DNA of 64,000 bases, taken from contig JADGEX010000002.1 of NCBI GenBank assembly GCA_016744135.1, positions 62,001 to 126,000 on the forward strand. The letters run 5' to 3'. Origin of the DNA: Pseudodesulfovibrio sp. GTDB lineage: Bacteria; Desulfobacterota; Desulfovibrionia; Desulfovibrionales; Desulfovibrionaceae. Shown here in pieces: positions 62,330 through 64,000 of this stretch. The translations under genes were made by a program, and so were the position numbers. Position 1 is the stretch's first letter. Each line of letters begins with the position of its first letter. The notes beneath the pieces were generated by a model. The model ran no database searches and was not told the origin of the DNA. It was given only the letters and a program-made list of their open reading frames with translations.

Positions 62330-64000
62330 ATGAGCGGATACCAGACCCGTCAGAATGCTATAGCCGCAGTGACCAACTATACTCCCACTGTTGAGCCATT
62401 GAATTTTTCCGAAACCTCTCCGACCGAGGTTTTCGGTTCCAACGTCTTCAATGACAAGGTCATGAAGAACATGTTGCCTAAGGATATCTATAAGTCCTTG
62501 ATGGCGACCAAGCAGAGCGGTGAAGAGATGGATCCGGCCATTGCCGGTCCGATTGCTGCCGCAATGAAAGAGTGGGCTATCTCCAAGGGTGCAACTCATT
62601 ACACTCATGTTTTTTACCCGCTGACCGGTTTGACCGCAGAGAAGCATGATGGCTTCCTGTCTCCAGACGGTGAGGGTGGAGCTTTTGCCGAGTTTGACGC
62701 CAAGCTGCTCATTCAGGGTGAACCTGATGCCTCTTCGTTTCCTTCCGGTGGATTGCGTGCCACTTTTGAAGCGCGTGGCTACACTGCCTGGGACGTAACC
62801 AACCCGGCATACATTCTGGAAAATCCCAACGGTACTTTCCTGTGTATCCCTACTGCGTTCATTTCCTGGAAAGGACACGCGTTGGACAAGAAAACGCCGT
62901 TGCTTCGTGCAAACCAGGCTATTAATAAAGCCGGTCGTCGTTTTCTTGGTCTGTTTGGTAATGACGATGGTGAAATGGTCGTATCCAATGCTGGTCCCGA
63001 GCAGGAATATTTCCTTCTGGATCGTAATTTTTATTTTGCTCGTCCTGACCTGATGGTGTGCGGACGCACATTGTTCGGTGCCAAACCCGCCAAGGGGCAG
63101 GAGCTGGACGATCACTATTTCGGCGCTATTCCACGCCGCGTACTTGCTTTTATGCTGGAAGTTGAGCGTGAGCTGTACAAGCTCGGTGTGCCGGTCAAGA
63201 CCCGTCATAACGAGGTGGCTCCCGGTCAGTTCGAAATTGCTCCGGTCTTTGAGCAGGCCAACCTTGCCACGGATCATAACCAGATGATCATGACCACCCT
63301 GAAAGCCGTTGGCAAGCGATACGGCATGGCCTGCCTGCTACACGAAAAGCCGTTCGCAGGCATCAACGGTTCGGGTAAGCATTTGAACTATTCGCTGTCT
63401 ACGCCGACGCAAGGTTCTCTGTATTCTCCAGGTGCCACTCCGCACGAGAATATGCAGTTCCTGGCTATCACCGCAGCGACAATTCGCGCTGTTGAAAAAT
63501 TTGGCAAACTTTTGCGTGCTACCGTTGCCACAGCTGGCAATGACCATCGCCTCGGTGCTAACGAAGCTCCGCCTGCTATCATTTCCATTTTCTTGGGCGG
63601 TGAACTAGCCGAAATCTTCAACCAGATTGAAATGGGTGATCTCAAAGGAACCAAAGCCAAAGGCAAGCTGCGTGTTGGCGTTGACACTTTGCCTCCGCTG
63701 CCCATGGATTCCGGGGATCGTAACCGTACGTCTCCATTTGCCTTTACCGGCAATCGTTTTGAGTTCCGTGCTGTTGGTTCCAATCAGTCCATCGCTGGTT
63801 CTCAGGTTGCTTTGAATACCATTATGTCTGAGTCTCTGGACTTCATGTGCGACGAGATCGAAAAGATCACCAAGGGTGATCCCAAGAAGCTCAGTTCCGC
63901 TTGTCAGAAAGTTATCAAAGGCATTATGGAAAAGCACGGACACGTTATCTTCAACGGTGACGGGTATGCCGATGCATGGCAGAAAGAAGCCGAAAAACGT
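62330..64000 (+). CDS. glnN: Type III glutamine synthetase (3' end outside the window)
   Basis: The ATG at 62330 has AAGGAG upstream. 557 codons are present and the gene runs off the window end; complete GSIII proteins are about 730 residues. Signatures include [27 protein letters not shown] and [18 protein letters not shown], typical of the GSIII (GlnN) family rather than GSI. It makes glutamine from glutamate and ammonia with ATP. The sigma-54-like promoter upstream suggests nitrogen-limitation control. Confidence 0.95.
   Translation, partial: MSGYQTRQNAIAAVTNYTPTVEPLNFSETSPTEVFGSNVFNDKVMKNMLPKDIYKSLMATKQSGEEMDPAIAGPIAAAMKEWAISKGATHYTHVFYPLTGLTAEKHDGFLSPDGEGGAFAEFDAKLLIQGEPDASSFPSGGLRATFEARGYTAWDVTNPAYILENPNGTFLCIPTAFISWKGHALDKKTPLLRANQAINKAGRRFLGLFGNDDGEMVVSNAGPEQEYFLLDRNFYFARPDLMVCGRTLFGAKPAKGQELDDHYFGAIPRRVLAFMLEVERELYKLGVPVKTRHNEVAPGQFEIAPVFEQANLATDHNQMIMTTLKAVGKRYGMACLLHEKPFAGINGSGKHLNYSLSTPTQGSLYSPGATPHENMQFLAITAATIRAVEKFGKLLRATVATAGNDHRLGANEAPPAIISIFLGGELAEIFNQIEMGDLKGTKAKGKLRVGVDTLPPLPMDSGDRNRTSPFAFTGNRFEFRAVGSNQSIAGSQVALNTIMSESLDFMCDEIEKITKGDPKKLSSACQKVIKGIMEKHGHVIFNGDGYADAWQKEAEKR

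Noticed and set aside
62306-63277. Long minus-strand frame opposite glutamine synthetase
   Set aside because: The plus strand encodes GSIII with full signatures, so the reverse frame is a shadow.

Overview
The window reads as chromosome of a Desulfovibrionaceae-type sulfate reducer (Desulfovibrio or Pseudodesulfovibrio-like). This is inferred from a selenocysteine-containing periplasmic formate dehydrogenase with FdhE and FdhD, an FmdE/molybdopterin-binding fusion protein, a bacteriohemerythrin next to PAS kinases and HD-GYP/HDOD response regulators, TRAP and BMP-type transporters, and a type III glutamine synthetase. No taxonomic marker is present, so the genus is not settled.

Layout. 1-7.4 kb: envelope genes. 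A DUF697-like protein with an 11-residue-repeat tail, an NlpC/P60 lipoprotein, a BON lipoprotein, two small lipoproteins, an RluC-type pseudouridine synthase and a YdbH-YnbE-YdbL set (outer-membrane lipid homeostasis). 7.6-13.7 kb: a DctPQM TRAP transporter, an FG-GAP-like exported protein and an RsmF-like rRNA methyltransferase. 13.9-20.8 kb: tRNA-Val and tRNA-Asp, then a 6.7-kb island integrated in the 3' end of tRNA-Asp. The island is bounded by 51-bp direct repeats. It carries a tyrosine integrase and overlapping excisionase-like gene, an RNase HI broken by an 11-bp tandem duplication, a serine recombinase, a small secreted protein and an 867-residue STAND NTPase with a HEPN-like Rx5H motif near its N-terminus. 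The NTPase is the best candidate in the window for an undescribed defence system. 20.8-24.9 kb: an autotransporter and an unrecognised gene, closed by a decayed third copy of the tRNA-Asp 3' end, so probably the relic of an older integration.

24.9-29 kb: MlaA with an alpha/beta hydrolase, a DHH-CBS phosphoesterase and a PhnA/YjdM-like protein. 29.2-39.1 kb: a signalling block with bacteriohemerythrin, two PAS histidine kinases, three response regulators (HD-GYP, degenerate HD-GYP, HDOD) and a periplasmic ligand-binding lipoprotein. 39.5-47.4 kb: a molybdenum/formate block with FmdE-MPT fusion, ModE-like regulator, a palindromic operator candidate, fdhA (Sec), fdhB, fdhE and fdhD. 47.5-49.8 kb: a polar amino-acid ABC transporter. 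50.4-54.8 kb: a TorT-like protein with a Cache histidine kinase and a receiver-kinase hybrid. 54.9-59.6 kb: a BMP-type (nucleoside-like) ABC transporter. 60-64 kb: greA, a split RluA-family pair and glutamine synthetase III, cut by the window end, behind a sigma-54-like promoter.

The genes suggest an anaerobe investing in formate oxidation, oxygen/redox sensing, organic acid, amino-acid and nucleoside uptake, and outer-membrane lipid control. All functions are assigned by reading protein motifs. No database search was possible.
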